Source of the DNA: Microbacterium paulum
GTDB lineage: Bacteria > Actinomycetota > Actinomycetes > Actinomycetales > Microbacteriaceae
NCBI RefSeq assembly: GCF_015707995.1
Contig: NZ_JAAGRY010000018.1
Span: forward strand, 1-50,322
Direction of reading: 5' to 3'
Length of the DNA stretch: 50,322 nucleotides
Shown here: piece by piece, positions 1-7,636 of the stretch
How positions within the stretch are numbered: position 1 is the stretch's first letter
Layout of the letters: every line of letters begins with the position of its first letter
Notes under the pieces: generated by a model
What the model was told of the DNA's origin: nothing
Seen by the model: only the letters and a program-made list of their open reading frames with translations
Databases searched by the model: none
Made by a program: the position numbers and the translations under genes

Positions 1-69
1 GCGGCGCCTCTGCGCTCGACCGCGGCGGGGGCCGGCGCGACACCGCACGGCGAGCGAGGCGAGCGATGA
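1..69 (+). CDS. C-terminal end of an upstream gene (partial, unidentified)
   Basis: Reading frame 1 is open from the first base and ends with TGA at 67-69. That stop overlaps the ATG at 66 in an ATGA junction, the arrangement used between many genes of this window. Only 22 residues are visible (ending GERGER), too few to identify a family. It could also be non-coding sequence that happens to be open. Confidence 0.4.
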   Translation, partial: AAPLRSTAAGAGATPHGERGER

Positions 70-1574
70 TCCGACGCGACGCGCACCGCGGGGAAAGGCC
101 GTCGGTCATCGCAGGTGCGCGGCTGACCGGAGTGGACAGGCTCGACCCGTTCGGCGACGACCTGGTCGACGTGCACCTCGCGGGCGGTCGCATCGTCGAC
201 CTCGCCCCCGCCGGCGCCCTGCCGCACCGCGGGCCGGTCGTCGACGCGCAGGGCGGTTGGGTCATCCCCGGGCTCTGGGACCACCACGTGCACACCGTGC
301 AATGGGCCCTCGTCGCACAGCGCCAGCCGTTGCACGAGGCCCGCTCTGCCGCCGAGGCCGCCGCGATCATGGGCGCCGCGCGCGTGCTGGGCGACGGCCG
401 CAGAGTCGGCACGGGCTTCCGTGACGCGCTGTGGGCGGACGCCCCGACCCTCGCCCTGCTCGACGAGCGCACCGGCGACGTGCCCACCTATCTCATCAAC
501 GCCGACGTGCACAGCGTGTGGTTGAACTCGGCCGCCTTCGCCCGCGAGGGGTATCCGATCGACGCCAGCGGCCTCGTGCGCGAAGAGCCCGCCTTCGAGA
601 TCTCGCGTCGGCTGAACGCGGCCGACCCGATCCTGGGCGACCGTCTCGTCTCCGACGCGCTCGACGCGGCCGCGGCCCGCGGGATCGTCGGGGTCGTCGA
701 TCTCGACATGGCGTGGAACGCGGATGCCTGGGCGCGCCGCCTCGCGGCGGGGTTCGACACCACCCGCATCCGCTTCGGCGTCTACCCCGCGCAGCTCGAC
801 CGCGCCCTCGCCGAAGGGCTCGCGACCGGCGATGCGCTCGACCCCGATGGCCTCGTGCGGGTGGGATCGCTCAAAGTGATCACCGACGGCTCGCTCGGCA
901 CCCGCACCGCGGCGTGCTCGCACGCCTATCCCGGCGACCCGCACAACCACGGGGTGCTGACGGTGGCGCCCGACGCGCTCGTCGACATGATGACCCGTGC
1001 GACCGGGGGAGGCCTCTCGTGTGCCGTGCACGCGATCGGCGACCTCGCCAACTCGCACGCCCTCGACGCGTTCGCCCTCACCGGGGCGACCGGCACGATC
1101 GAGCACGCGCAACTCGTCGCGCACGCCGATATCCCCCGCTTCGCACGGCTCGGCGTGAGCGCGAGCGTGCAGCCCGAGCACGCGATCGACGACCGCGACA
1201 TGACAGACAGCATCTGGGCGGGGCAGACCGCCCTCGCCTATCCGCTCCGCGCCCTCGCCGAGGCGGGTGCGAACCTGCTCTTCGGTTCGGATGCCCCCGT
1301 CGCCCCCCTCGACCCGTGGGCGGCGCTCGCCGCGGCCGTGCACCGTACGCGAGACGGCCGCGAGCCGTGGCATCCGGCTCAGGCCGTCGATGCCGCGACG
1401 GCGCTCGCCGCATCGACCGCGGCAGGTTCGCTCGCGCGCGCAACCCTCATGCCCGGCGACACCGCCGACCTCGTGGTCGTCGACCGCGATCCGCTCACCG
1501 CCGACGAACCGGCCCTGCGCGCCACCGAAGTGCAGGCGACTCTCTTGGCCGGGCGCCTCACGCACGCGCGCTGA
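66..1574 (+). CDS. YtcJ-like amidohydrolase family protein
   Basis: This 502-residue protein belongs to the amidohydrolase superfamily, YtcJ-like (Amidohydro_3) branch, metal-dependent hydrolases acting on C-N bonds. Visible signatures are the metal-binding HxH in GLWDHHVH near residue 72, the TDGSLG segment near 280, HAIGD near 325, IEHAQL, and the C-terminal GSDAPVAPLDPW with the conserved Asp. Length is near the family norm of about 500-550. There is no signal peptide, so it should be cytoplasmic. The ATG at 66 overlaps an upstream stop, suggesting coupling. The substrate cannot be read from the sequence. Family assignment is strong; function is open. Confidence 0.85.
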   Translation: MIRRDAHRGERPSVIAGARLTGVDRLDPFGDDLVDVHLAGGRIVDLAPAGALPHRGPVVDAQGGWVIPGLWDHHVHTVQWALVAQRQPLHEARSAAEAAAIMGAARVLGDGRRVGTGFRDALWADAPTLALLDERTGDVPTYLINADVHSVWLNSAAFAREGYPIDASGLVREEPAFEISRRLNAADPILGDRLVSDALDAAAARGIVGVVDLDMAWNADAWARRLAAGFDTTRIRFGVYPAQLDRALAEGLATGDALDPDGLVRVGSLKVITDGSLGTRTAACSHAYPGDPHNHGVLTVAPDALVDMMTRATGGGLSCAVHAIGDLANSHALDAFALTGATGTIEHAQLVAHADIPRFARLGVSASVQPEHAIDDRDMTDSIWAGQTALAYPLRALAEAGANLLFGSDAPVAPLDPWAALAAAVHRTRDGREPWHPAQAVDAATALAASTAAGSLARATLMPGDTADLVVVDRDPLTADEPALRATEVQATLLAGRLTHAR

Positions 1575-1596
1575 TCCCGCATCGCGCCGGAACGAC

Positions 1597-1626
1597 GGAT
1601 GCCCCGGGCGTGAGCCCGGGGCATCC
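1597..1626. terminator. bidirectional hairpin between amidohydrolase and dps
   Basis: A perfect 13-bp inverted repeat (GGATGCCCCGGGC / its complement) with a 4-nt GTGA loop lies between two convergent genes. It has no long T-run, as is usual for high-GC actinobacterial terminators. Confidence 0.75.
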
Positions 1627-1656
1627 GTTCCGTCAGCGACGAGACGTCGCTCGCGT

Positions 1657-2142
1657 TCAGGCGGCGAGATGCGCCGAGAGGAACCAGCGGTCCTTCTCGA
1701 GGCCGCGCTTGATCTCGATCGCCACGTCCTGGCTCGACAGGTCGGTCTCGTCGAGGCCGTCGATCGCGGCCTGCACGTCGGCGATGATCGTGTCCATGTC
1801 GGTGACGATCGCCACGATCTCGTCCTGCCACTGGGCGAAGCCGGCCGGCACCGCGGTGGGCGCGATCTTCTCGGCGATCGCCGTGGTGCGCGCGTCGATC
1901 GGCAGGCCGAGGGCGACGATGCGCTCGGCGGCGAGGTCGGCGAAGGCCTGCGCGTTCGCGACGACCTGGTCGAGCAGCTCGTGCACCGAGATGAAGTTCG
2001 CGCCGCGCACGTTCCAGTGCGCCTGCTTGCCGTTGGTGGCCAGGGCCTGCAGGCCCAGCACCACCGGGGTGAGGAACTGCGCCGTGCTCGACGCCGCCTC
2101 GGGTCCGGTCGCGGTCATCGAAATGGTCTGCGTCTTGCTCAT
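1657..2142 (-). CDS. dps: Dps family ferritin-like DNA-protection protein
   Basis: This 161-residue protein has the Dps ferroxidase signature: QAHWNVRG near residue 40 followed by FISVHELLDQ, supplying the His and Asp/Glu ligands shared across a dimer interface. Dps dodecamers oxidise Fe(II) with peroxide and store iron, protecting DNA in stationary phase and oxidative stress. Length is typical. The short N-terminal extension (about 15 residues) carries few basic residues, so DNA binding is not evident. It converges on the amidohydrolase and is divergent from the carbonic anhydrase. Its start lies just downstream of a GGAGGC ribosome-binding site. Confidence 0.93.
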   Translation of the reverse strand: MSKTQTISMTATGPEAASSTAQFLTPVVLGLQALATNGKQAHWNVRGANFISVHELLDQVVANAQAFADLAAERIVALGLPIDARTTAIAEKIAPTAVPAGFAQWQDEIVAIVTDMDTIIADVQAAIDGLDETDLSSQDVAIEIKRGLEKDRWFLSAHLAA

Positions 2143-2274
2143 GATTCAGGCCTCCAGTCGTCGGGGGTTCCCCCACATCACGTGTAACGCTACTCAGCGC
2201 GGAGCATTCCGCAAGCAAGACAAGGCTCGGCTTACGGTGCGTCGGCTCGCTCCGGAACAGGCTGCCGGCGGGGC

Positions 2275-2280
2275 TATCGT
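2275..2280 (+). promoter_or_regulatory. -10 hexamer of a probable leaderless promoter
   Basis: TATCGT ends 7 nt before the ATG of the carbonic anhydrase. No Shine-Dalgarno sequence lies between, so the transcript probably starts at or next to the start codon. Confidence 0.5.
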
Positions 2281-2287
2281 CGAAGCC

Positions 2288-2827
2288 ATGACGATCGCCG
2301 ATGACGCCTCGATCCTGTCCCTTCCCACCGGCACGCCGCGCCTGCACGAAAGCGCGTTCGTCGCCTCGGGCGCGCGCCTGATCGGCGACGTGACCCTCGC
2401 CGAAGGTGCGAGCGTCTGGTACAACGCGGTGGTCCGCGGCGACAGCGCCCCGATCACCCTCGGCGTGGGCAGCAATCTGCAGGACAACGTCTCGGTGCAC
2501 GTCGATGCCGGCTCGCCCGTCGTGATCGGCGAGAACGTGTCGATCGGTCACAACGCCGTCGTGCACGGCTGCACGATCGGCGACGGATCGCTCATCGGTA
2601 TGGGCAGCGTCGTGCTCTCGGGCGCGGTGATCGGCGCCGGATGCCTCGTCGCCGGCGGCGCCGTCGTGCTCGGCGGCACGATCGTGCCCGACGGCTCGCT
2701 CGTCGCGGGGGTGCCCGCGAAGGTGCGGCGCGAGCTCACGGACGAGGAGCGGGCGGACATCCTGCGCAACGCCGAGATCTACCGCGCGCACTCGGCGACG
2801 CACGCCCAGGCATCCGACGTGCGCTGA
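2288..2827 (+). CDS. gamma-carbonic anhydrase family protein
   Basis: This 179-residue protein is a left-handed beta-helix of hexapeptide repeats in the gamma-class carbonic anhydrase family (CaiE/PaaY/YrdA-like). The segment VVRGDSAPI, then NLQDNVSVHVD, then IGHNAVVHGC supplies the Arg, Asp, Gln and three His expected for trimer contacts and zinc binding. A C-terminal helix follows VAGVPAKVRREL. The open frame extends far upstream, but homology begins at this ATG and a -10 hexamer sits just before it. Many family members have weak or no carbonic anhydrase activity, so the reaction is not certain. Confidence 0.9.
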   Translation: MTIADDASILSLPTGTPRLHESAFVASGARLIGDVTLAEGASVWYNAVVRGDSAPITLGVGSNLQDNVSVHVDAGSPVVIGENVSIGHNAVVHGCTIGDGSLIGMGSVVLSGAVIGAGCLVAGGAVVLGGTIVPDGSLVAGVPAKVRRELTDEERADILRNAEIYRAHSATHAQASDVR

Positions 2828-2859
2828 GCCGCGGAGCGGAGATTCCCCGAAAAGGGAGG

Positions 2860-2933
2860 TGGAGGGGCTGACGAGAATCGAACTCGCATCATCTGTTTGG
2901 AAGACAGAGGCTTTACCACTAAGCTACAGCCCC
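2860..2933 (-). tRNA. tRNA-Gly (anticodon TCC), CCA encoded
   Basis: On the minus strand, acceptor stem GGGGCTG pairs with CAGCCCC. The anticodon loop CTTCCAA carries TCC, the T arm is CGAG-TTCGATT-CTCG, and TCCA follows the acceptor. It reads GGA/GGG codons. A TAGACT -10 hexamer lies at 2985-2990 on the minus strand. Confidence 0.95.
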
Positions 2934-2984
2934 GCATCCGGCTCGCGAGCCGGACGGGATGCCGCCGAACACGGCATCCCGAAG

Positions 2985-3011
2985 AGTCTACAAGGTCGCG
3001 TCGGCTAGACT
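2985..3011. promoter_or_regulatory. divergent tRNA promoters (-10 hexamers)
   Basis: Two TAGACT hexamers face away from each other: 2985-2990 on the minus strand for tRNA-Gly and 3006-3011 on the plus strand for tRNA-Pro. A 9-bp hairpin (2956-2980) lies in the tRNA-Gly leader. Confidence 0.55.
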
Positions 3012-3050
3012 GACCACGGCCGTGATTCGGCGCTCGCTTGCGTGCGCGCC

Positions 3051-3127
3051 CGGGGCGTAGCTCAGCTTGGTAGAGCGCCCGCTTTGGGAGCGGGAGGCCG
3101 CAGGTTCAAATCCTGTCGCCCCGACCA
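3051..3127 (+). tRNA. tRNA-Pro (anticodon TGG), CCA encoded
   Basis: Acceptor CGGGGCG pairs with CGCCCCG. The anticodon loop TTTGGGA between CCCGC and GCGGG carries TGG, the T loop is TTCAAAT, and ACCA is encoded. It lies 73 bp before the trigger factor gene, a common actinobacterial arrangement. Confidence 0.96.
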
Positions 3128-3200
3128 CCGGCCCCACAGACCCAGACCCCAGACCCCGGACGCGCCTCGGCGCGGCCGAACCAGAGGAGAACGAACAGGC

Positions 3201-4664
3201 ATGGTCACCACCACCGTCGAGAAGCTCAGCCCGACCCGGGTGAAGCTGCACATCTCGGTCACCCCCGATGAGCTCAAGCCCGCGATCGCGCACGCGTACG
3301 AGCACATCGCGCAGGACATCCAAATCCCCGGCTTCCGCAAGGGCAAGGTGCCCGCCCCGATCATCGACCAGCGTGTCGGCCGTGGCGCCGTCATCGAGCA
3401 CGCCGTCAGCGAGGGCCTCGACGGCTTCTTCCGCGAGGCCGTCACCGCGAACGAGGTGCGCACCGTCGGGCGCCCCGCCGCCGAGGTCATCGAGTGGCCG
3501 AACGAGAAGGACTTCTCCGGCGACCTCAAGGTCGAGGTCGAGGTCGACGTCCGTCCCGAGTTCGACCTGCCCGAGCTGAAGGACGTCACCGTCGAGATCG
3601 AGCCCGTCGCGACCGACGACGCGGCCATCGACGCCGAGCTCGACCGTCTGCGCGGCCGCTTCGGCACGCTCGTGACCGTCGACCGCCCCGCGAAGACGGG
3701 CGACTTCGTCGAGCTGAACCTCGTCGCCACGATCGACGGCACCGAGATCGACCGCGCCGAGGGCGTGTCGTACGAGGTCGGCTCGGGCGAGCTGCTGCAG
3801 GGCATCGACGAGGCCATCGACTCGCTCACCGCCGGTGAAGACACGACCTTCCGCTCGACCCTCGTCGGCGGCGACCACGCCGGTGACGAGGCCGAGGTCT
3901 CGGTGAGCGTCACCGCCGTCAAGGAGCGCGAGCTGCCCGACGCCGACGACGACTTCGCCCAGATGGCGAGCGAGTTCGACACGATCGCCGAGCTGCGCGA
4001 CAGCCTCGCCGAGCGCCTCGCCGAGCAGTCGGTCTACGTGCAGGGCGCCGCCGCGCGCGACAAGCTCGTCGACGCGCTGATCGCCGCCGTCGAGATCCCG
4101 GTGCCGGCCCAGCTCGTCGAAGACGAGGTGCACGCGCACCTCGAGGGCGAGGGCCGCCTGGAAGACGACGTGCACCGCGCCGAGGTCACCGAGGCCAGCG
4201 AGAAGCAGTTCCGCACCCAGATGATCCTCGACAAGCTCGCCGAGGCGCACGACGTGCAGGTCTCGCAGGACGAGCTGACCCAATACCTCATCCAGTCGGC
4301 CGCGCAGTACGGCATGGCCCCGCAAGAGTTCGTCGACGCGCTTCAGCAGCAGAATCAGCTGCCCGCGCTCGTCGGTGAGGTCGCCCGCAACAAGGCCCTC
4401 GCGATCGCCCTCGGCAAGGTCACGGTCGTCGACACCGACGGCAAGCCGGTCGACCTGACGGGCTTCATCGCCCCCGAAGACGAGGCCGCGCTCGAAGAAG
4501 AGGTCATCGAAGAGGCGCAGGAGATCGCCGACGCCGCTGCCGACGCCGAAGACGCCGAGGCCGCCGCGACGGAGGCTCCCGCGAAGAAGGCTCCCGCCAA
4601 GAAGCCCGCCGCCAAGAAGCCGGCGGCGAAGAAGGCTCCCGCCAAGAAGGCCGACGCGGAGTAA
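3201..4664 (+). CDS. tig: trigger factor, ribosome-associated chaperone/prolyl isomerase
   Basis: This 487-residue trigger factor has an N-terminal ribosome-binding domain with GFRKGKVP near residue 45, a central FKBP-type domain (residues about 155-240, from TGDFVELNL through [11 protein letters not shown]), and a helical C-terminal chaperone domain. The tail after about residue 430 is acidic and then a lysine/alanine/proline repeat ([13 protein letters not shown]), as in many actinobacteria. The start was set at the ATG behind GAGGAGAA at 3184-3191. Further upstream the frame crosses the tRNA. It binds nascent chains at the ribosomal exit tunnel. It sits directly upstream of the Clp protease genes, with a terminator between. 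Confidence 0.97.
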   Translation: MVTTTVEKLSPTRVKLHISVTPDELKPAIAHAYEHIAQDIQIPGFRKGKVPAPIIDQRVGRGAVIEHAVSEGLDGFFREAVTANEVRTVGRPAAEVIEWPNEKDFSGDLKVEVEVDVRPEFDLPELKDVTVEIEPVATDDAAIDAELDRLRGRFGTLVTVDRPAKTGDFVELNLVATIDGTEIDRAEGVSYEVGSGELLQGIDEAIDSLTAGEDTTFRSTLVGGDHAGDEAEVSVSVTAVKERELPDADDDFAQMASEFDTIAELRDSLAERLAEQSVYVQGAAARDKLVDALIAAVEIPVPAQLVEDEVHAHLEGEGRLEDDVHRAEVTEASEKQFRTQMILDKLAEAHDVQVSQDELTQYLIQSAAQYGMAPQEFVDALQQQNQLPALVGEVARNKALAIALGKVTVVDTDGKPVDLTGFIAPEDEAALEEEVIEEAQEIADAAADAEDAEAAATEAPAKKAPAKKPAAKKPAAKKAPAKKADAE

Positions 4665-4689
4665 TCACCCGGACAGAACCGTTCGGATC

Positions 4690-4721
4690 GAAGGGTCGGA
4701 TGCCTCGGCATCCGGCCCTTC
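4690..4721 (+). terminator. tig terminator hairpin
   Basis: A 15-bp inverted repeat (GAAGGGTCGGATGCC and its complement, with one G-T pair) begins 25 nt after the tig stop, followed by CGTCGTT. Confidence 0.65.
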
Positions 4722-4744
4722 GTCGTTCGGGCGACACGGCGCTC

Positions 4745-4758
4745 CGCCGACGGCGAAC
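4745..4758. promoter_or_regulatory. ClgR-type box upstream of clpP1
   Basis: Read on the minus strand the site is GTTCGC-CGTCG-GCG. This matches the GTTCGC-N5-GCG consensus of ClgR, the actinobacterial activator of clp genes. It lies 28 bp upstream of a -10 hexamer (TAGATT, 4786-4791), a position suited to activation. Binding is inferred. Confidence 0.6.
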
Positions 4759-4785
4759 ACGGGCGGACCGGTCGCCGGGCGTCGG

Positions 4786-4791
4786 TAGATT
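4786..4791 (+). promoter_or_regulatory. clpP1 -10 hexamer
   Basis: TAGATT lies 37 nt before the clpP1 start, with no good -35 visible. This fits a promoter dependent on an activator at the upstream ClgR-type box. Confidence 0.5.
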
Positions 4792-4827
4792 CGATGACGT
4801 AAGGAAACCCGCACATCAGGAGTGTCC

Positions 4828-5424
4828 ATGGCTGAACCACTGCTCGCCACCAGCGTCTTCGACAGGCTGTTGAAAGACCGCATCATCTGGCTCGGGTCGG
4901 AGGTGCGCGACGATAACGCGAACGAGATCTGCGCGAAGATCCTTCTGCTGGCCGCCGAAGACTCCGAGAAAGACATCTACCTCTACGTCAACTCGCCCGG
5001 CGGCTCGATCACGGCCGGCATGGCGATCTACGACACCATGCAGTTCGTGCCGAACGACATCGTCACCGTCGGAATCGGCATGGCCGCCTCGATGGGCCAG
5101 CTGCTGCTCACCGCCGGCACCAAGGGCAAGCGCTACATCACCCCGAACGCGCGCGTGCTGCTGCACCAGCCGCACGGCGGCTTCGGCGGCACCTCGAGCG
5201 ACATCCAGACCCAAGCGCAGCTGATCGTGTCGATGAAGAACCGTCTCGCCGAGATCACCGCGGCGCAGACCGGCAAGACGGTCGAGCAGATCAACGCCGA
5301 CGGCGACCGCGACCGCTGGTTCACCGCGCAGGAGGCGCTGGACTACGGCTTCGTCGATCACATCCGCGAATCGGCCGCCGACGTCGTCGGTGGCGGCGGC
5401 ACCGACACCACGACCGCGAACTGA
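4828..5424 (+). CDS. clpP1: ATP-dependent Clp protease proteolytic subunit 1
   Basis: This 198-residue serine peptidase (family S14) has its nucleophile in GMAASMGQ, the catalytic His in LLHQPHGG and the Asp in the ADGDRDRW region. It lacks a propeptide longer than a few residues. An in-frame GTG lies 6 nt upstream, but AGGAG at 4818-4822 spaces better to the ATG at 4828. In actinobacteria ClpP1 and ClpP2 form a mixed tetradecamer that degrades substrates fed by ClpX or ClpC. It is followed by clpP2 after 18 nt, so the two are co-transcribed, probably under ClgR. Confidence 0.97.
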   Translation: MAEPLLATSVFDRLLKDRIIWLGSEVRDDNANEICAKILLLAAEDSEKDIYLYVNSPGGSITAGMAIYDTMQFVPNDIVTVGIGMAASMGQLLLTAGTKGKRYITPNARVLLHQPHGGFGGTSSDIQTQAQLIVSMKNRLAEITAAQTGKTVEQINADGDRDRWFTAQEALDYGFVDHIRESAADVVGGGGTDTTTAN

Positions 5425-5442
5425 CCCGAAGGAGCAGAACGA

Positions 5443-6090
5443 ATGAACACCCCCACCTTCGGCATGCCGCAGAGCCGCTACATCCTCCCGCAGTTCGAGG
5501 AGCGCACGGCCTACGGCTACAAGCGCCAAGACCCGTACAACAAGCTCTTCGAAGACCGCGTGATCTTCCTGGGCGTGCAGGTCGACGACGCGTCGGCCGA
5601 CGATGTCATGGCCCAGCTGCTCGTGCTCGAGTCGCAAGACCCCGACCGCGACATCATCATGTACATCAACTCGCCCGGTGGCTCGTTCACCGCGATGACG
5701 GCGATCTACGACACCATGCAGTACGTGTCGCCGCAGATCCAGACGGTCGTGCTCGGGCAGGCCGCCTCGGCGGCATCCGTGCTGCTGGCCGCGGGCGCAC
5801 CCGGCAAGCGCCTGGCGCTGCCGAACGCGCGTATCCTCATCCACCAGCCCGCCGTCGGTGAGTCCGGGCACGGCCAGGCCTCCGACATCGAGATCCAGGC
5901 GGCCGAGATCCTGCGCATGCGCACGTGGCTCGAAGAGACCATGGCGCGGCACACCAACCGCACGCAGGAGCAGGTCAACAAAGACATCGACCGCGACAAG
6001 ATCCTCTCGGCCGCCGAGGCGCTCGAGTACGGGATCGTCGACCAGGTGCTCACGTCGCGCAAGCGTCTGCCTGCCGCGATCACCTCGTGA
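5443..6090 (+). CDS. clpP2: ATP-dependent Clp protease proteolytic subunit 2
   Basis: This 215-residue second ClpP paralogue has nucleophile Ser in GQAASAASV, His in LIHQPAVG and Asp in KDIDRDK. The N-terminus (about 25 residues before YNKLFEDRVIFLG) is longer than in ClpP1, as expected of ClpP2 with its processed propeptide. It has a GAAGGAG ribosome-binding site. It works with ClpP1 as the heteromeric peptidase core in the cytoplasm. Confidence 0.97.
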   Translation: MNTPTFGMPQSRYILPQFEERTAYGYKRQDPYNKLFEDRVIFLGVQVDDASADDVMAQLLVLESQDPDRDIIMYINSPGGSFTAMTAIYDTMQYVSPQIQTVVLGQAASAASVLLAAGAPGKRLALPNARILIHQPAVGESGHGQASDIEIQAAEILRMRTWLEETMARHTNRTQEQVNKDIDRDKILSAAEALEYGIVDQVLTSRKRLPAAITS

Positions 6091-6111
6091 CCCGCGACTG
6101 AGCGACAGACG

Positions 6112-6153
6112 AGCCCCGCCGTGCACCGGAACCCGCGTTCCGACGGCGGGGCT
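6112..6153 (+). terminator. terminator after clpP2
   Basis: The outer stem AGCCCCGCCG/CGGCGGGGCT encloses a second stem (CGGAAC-CCGC-GTTCCG). It ends the clpP1-clpP2 unit and separates it from clpX. Confidence 0.7.
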
Positions 6154-6184
6154 TCGTCGTCTCCTCCACAAGCGGTGACTCAAT

Positions 6185-6215
6185 CCGCCGATGTGTCGGC
6201 GGGCTCGGTTAGGCT
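6185..6215 (+). promoter_or_regulatory. clpX promoter with palindrome over the -35 region
   Basis: TAGGCT at 6210-6215 is a good actinobacterial -10. A perfect 7-bp inverted repeat (CCGCCGA-TGTG-TCGGCGG, 6185-6202) covers the -35 position and could be an operator. Confidence 0.45.
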
Positions 6216-6253
6216 CGGAGTGCATTCTGAGTGGTTCCTGAAGGAGGAGCGTC

Positions 6254-7522
6254 ATGGCTCGTATCGGTGAGAGCGCCGACCTGTTCAAATGCTCCTTCTG
6301 CGGCAAGAGCCAGAAGCAGGTGCAGCAGCTGATCGCCGGCCCCGGCGTCTACATCTGCGACGAGTGCGTCGAGCTCTGCAACGAGATCATCGAAGAGCGC
6401 ATGGCCGAATCGGGCGAAGGCGCCGTCGCCGACTTCGATCTGCCGAAGCCCCGTGAGATCTACGCGTTCCTCGAGGAATACGTGGTGGGTCAGGATGCCG
6501 CGAAGAAGGCCCTCGCCGTCGCCGTCTACAACCACTACAAGCGCGTGCGCGCGCACGGCACCCTGCAGCCCGCCGAGCAGCGCGCCGACGAGGTCGAGAT
6601 CGCCAAGAGCAACATCCTGCTGCTCGGGCCCACCGGGTGCGGCAAGACCTACCTCGCGCAGACGCTCGCCAAGCGCCTCAACGTGCCGTTCGCGGTCGCC
6701 GACGCCACCGCCCTCACCGAGGCGGGGTACGTCGGTGAAGACGTCGAGAACATCCTGTTGAAGCTGTTGCAGGCCGCCGACTTCGATGTGAAGCGCGCCG
6801 AGACCGGCATCATCTACATCGACGAGGTCGACAAGATCGCCCGCAAGGCCGAGAACCCCTCGATCACCCGCGACGTGTCGGGTGAGGGCGTGCAGCAGGC
6901 GCTGCTGAAGATCCTCGAGGGCACCGTCGCCTCGGTGCCGCCGCAGGGCGGCCGCAAGCACCCGCACCAGGAGTTCATCCAGATCGACACGACGAACGTG
7001 CTGTTCATCGTGGCGGGGGCCTTCGCGGGGCTCGAAGACATCATCTCGTCGCGCGTCGGCAAGCACGGCGTCGGGTTCGGGGCGCCGCTGCAGGAGAAGG
7101 GCAAGGAGCTCGACCTGTTCAGCGAGGTCGAGCCCGAAGACCTGCACAAGTTCGGCCTGATCCCCGAGTTCATCGGTCGCCTGCCCGTCGTGACCTCGGT
7201 CGCCCCCCTCGACCAGGAGGCGCTGATCGAGATCCTCACCGGACCCAAGAACGCGTTCGTCAAGCAGTATCAGCGCATGTTCGAGCTCGACGGCGCTGAA
7301 CTCGAGTTCGAAGACGAGGCGCTCCGCGCGATCGCCGACCTGGCCGTCGCCCGCAAGACCGGCGCCCGGGGCCTCCGCGCGATCCTCGAAGACGTGCTCG
7401 GCCCGATCATGTTCGACATCCCGTCGACCGAAGACGTCGCCAAGGTCATCGTGACCCCCGCCGCCGTCACCGAAGGTGCGCCTCCGACGCTCGTCCTGGA
7501 GCGCAAGCGCAAGAGCGCGTGA
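6254..7522 (+). CDS. clpX: ATP-dependent Clp protease ATP-binding subunit ClpX
   Basis: This 422-residue AAA+ unfoldase has an N-terminal C4 zinc-binding domain (CSFCGKS ... CDECVELC, residues about 14-38). The Walker A is GPTGCGKT near residue 125 and the Walker B is IIYIDEVDK. The pore-loop GYVG is in [11 protein letters not shown], an RKHPH loop faces the pore, and a C-terminal D2 small domain follows. It recognises tagged substrates and threads them into ClpP1P2. The start has a strong AAGGAGGAG site. It is separated from clpP2 by a terminator and its own promoter. Confidence 0.98.
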   Translation: MARIGESADLFKCSFCGKSQKQVQQLIAGPGVYICDECVELCNEIIEERMAESGEGAVADFDLPKPREIYAFLEEYVVGQDAAKKALAVAVYNHYKRVRAHGTLQPAEQRADEVEIAKSNILLLGPTGCGKTYLAQTLAKRLNVPFAVADATALTEAGYVGEDVENILLKLLQAADFDVKRAETGIIYIDEVDKIARKAENPSITRDVSGEGVQQALLKILEGTVASVPPQGGRKHPHQEFIQIDTTNVLFIVAGAFAGLEDIISSRVGKHGVGFGAPLQEKGKELDLFSEVEPEDLHKFGLIPEFIGRLPVVTSVAPLDQEALIEILTGPKNAFVKQYQRMFELDGAELEFEDEALRAIADLAVARKTGARGLRAILEDVLGPIMFDIPSTEDVAKVIVTPAAVTEGAPPTLVLERKRKSA

Positions 7523-7636
7523 GCCCACGCCCGGCGACGGCGCGGAGTCCGCGGAGCTCGCCGTAGGTCGGTGGCCACGGCGGCCGCCCACACCGCCTGC
7601 ACGTCGCCGGCGCGGGCACGCCGAAGGGGTGAGGCG

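Noticed and set aside
2988..4325. Large open frames on the minus strand opposite tig, and similar ones opposite clpX, obgE, ileS and rne
   Set aside because: They are shadows of high-GC codon usage opposite well-identified genes, with no recognisable domains.
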